DNA from: Streptomyces sp. WM6378
GTDB lineage: Bacteria; Actinomycetota; Actinomycetes; Streptomycetales; Streptomycetaceae
Length of the DNA: 64,000 nt
Assembly (NCBI RefSeq): GCF_001279695.1
Contig: NZ_LGDD01000001.1
Location: 124,001-188,000, forward strand
Direction: 5' to 3'
The notes under the pieces: model-generated
What the model was told of the DNA's origin: nothing
Databases searched by the model: none
Seen by the model: only the letters and a program-made list of their open reading frames with translations
Shown: positions 63,951 through 64,000 of the stretch, piece after piece
How positions within the stretch are numbered: position 1 is the stretch's first letter
Layout of the letters: each line of letters begins with the position of its first letter
Program-made: the position numbers and the translations under genes

Positions 63951-64000
63951 TTACTCCTCGTCCTCGATCCAGCCCATGGTCCGCTCGACGGCCTTGAGCC
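63951..64000 (-). CDS. glpK: Glycerol kinase, C-terminal fragment
   Basis: Only the last 15 codons plus TAA are in the window, reading LKAVERTMGWIEDEE. This acidic ending and the position directly before glpD fit glycerol kinase of the glycerol operon. The identity rests on this short tail and the context. Confidence 0.75.
   Translation of the reverse strand, partial: LKAVERTMGWIEDEE

Overview
The window is very GC-rich chromosomal DNA with strong third-position GC bias. It carries chaplin genes, a mycothiol ligase, mycothiol-dependent formaldehyde oxidation, F420-type oxidoreductases and many leaderless or GTG starts. Together these point to a Streptomyces. From memory, the core gene order (gntR/gntK/gntP, M20 peptidase, chpH, chpC, DUF5703, CorA, histidine phosphatase, DUF3090, SCO1664 family, mshC, PAC2, glpD, glpK) follows the S. 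coelicolor SCO1660-SCO1680 neighbourhood, with accessory blocks inserted. All assignments come from reading the sequence; no database search was run.

Layout. 1-605: partial NamZ-type muramidase. 0.8-6.3 kb: acyl-chain catabolic cluster (SDR, acyl-CoA ligase, TetR, then divergent acyl-CoA dehydrogenase and APH-like kinase), with related operator-like motifs at both ends. 6.3-12 kb: small membrane proteins, NUDIX, DMT transporter, FAD dehydrogenase, ASCH protein and a TPR-like protein. 12-15 kb: APC permease, then a sulfite-oxidase-fold molybdoprotein with a cytochrome b partner. 15-17.8 kb: gluconate genes. 18-25.4 kb: two amino-acid/APC permeases, TetR, YtcJ-type amidohydrolase, and mscR with an MBL hydrolase. 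25.4-27.6 kb: L-fucose dehydrogenase-like, mutarotase and fuconolactonase-like genes. 27.6-32 kb: pseudouridine synthase, an N-terminally extended ketosynthase, tRNA-Leu(GAG) and an M20 peptidase. 32-34.4 kb: chaplins chpH and chpC plus small conserved proteins. 34.4-44.9 kb: degenerate RecD2-like helicase, aldo/keto reductase, LLM enzyme, ferritin-like protein, CorA, a phosphatase/DUF3090/kinase-like trio and mshC. 45-53.3 kb: GH31 hydrolase, a glutamine-rich protein with a subtilase, an aldehyde dehydrogenase and PAC2. 53.5-61.1 kb: L-fuconate dehydratase, SDR, sugar ABC transporter, a broken kinase and a GntR regulator. 61-64 kb: LLM enzyme, glpD and the end of glpK.

How the parts fit. Two loci 26 kb apart appear to share one sugar route: L-fucose import by the ABC transporter, then anomer conversion, oxidation, lactone hydrolysis, dehydration and a second oxidation. 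The 9-mer ACATCGGAT occurs upstream of both operons and of the GntR gene, so one regulator may control all three. The last C-C bond cleaving step is not in the window. Mycothiol synthesis (mshC) and use (mscR plus MBL) are also both present.

Best candidates for something undescribed: a signal-less subtilase followed by a Gln-rich protein that share a C-terminal domain; a chpH leader whose Shine-Dalgarno can pair with an upstream anti-SD; a RecD2-like protein that has lost its ATPase residues; and a kinase-like/phosphatase/DUF3090 trio.
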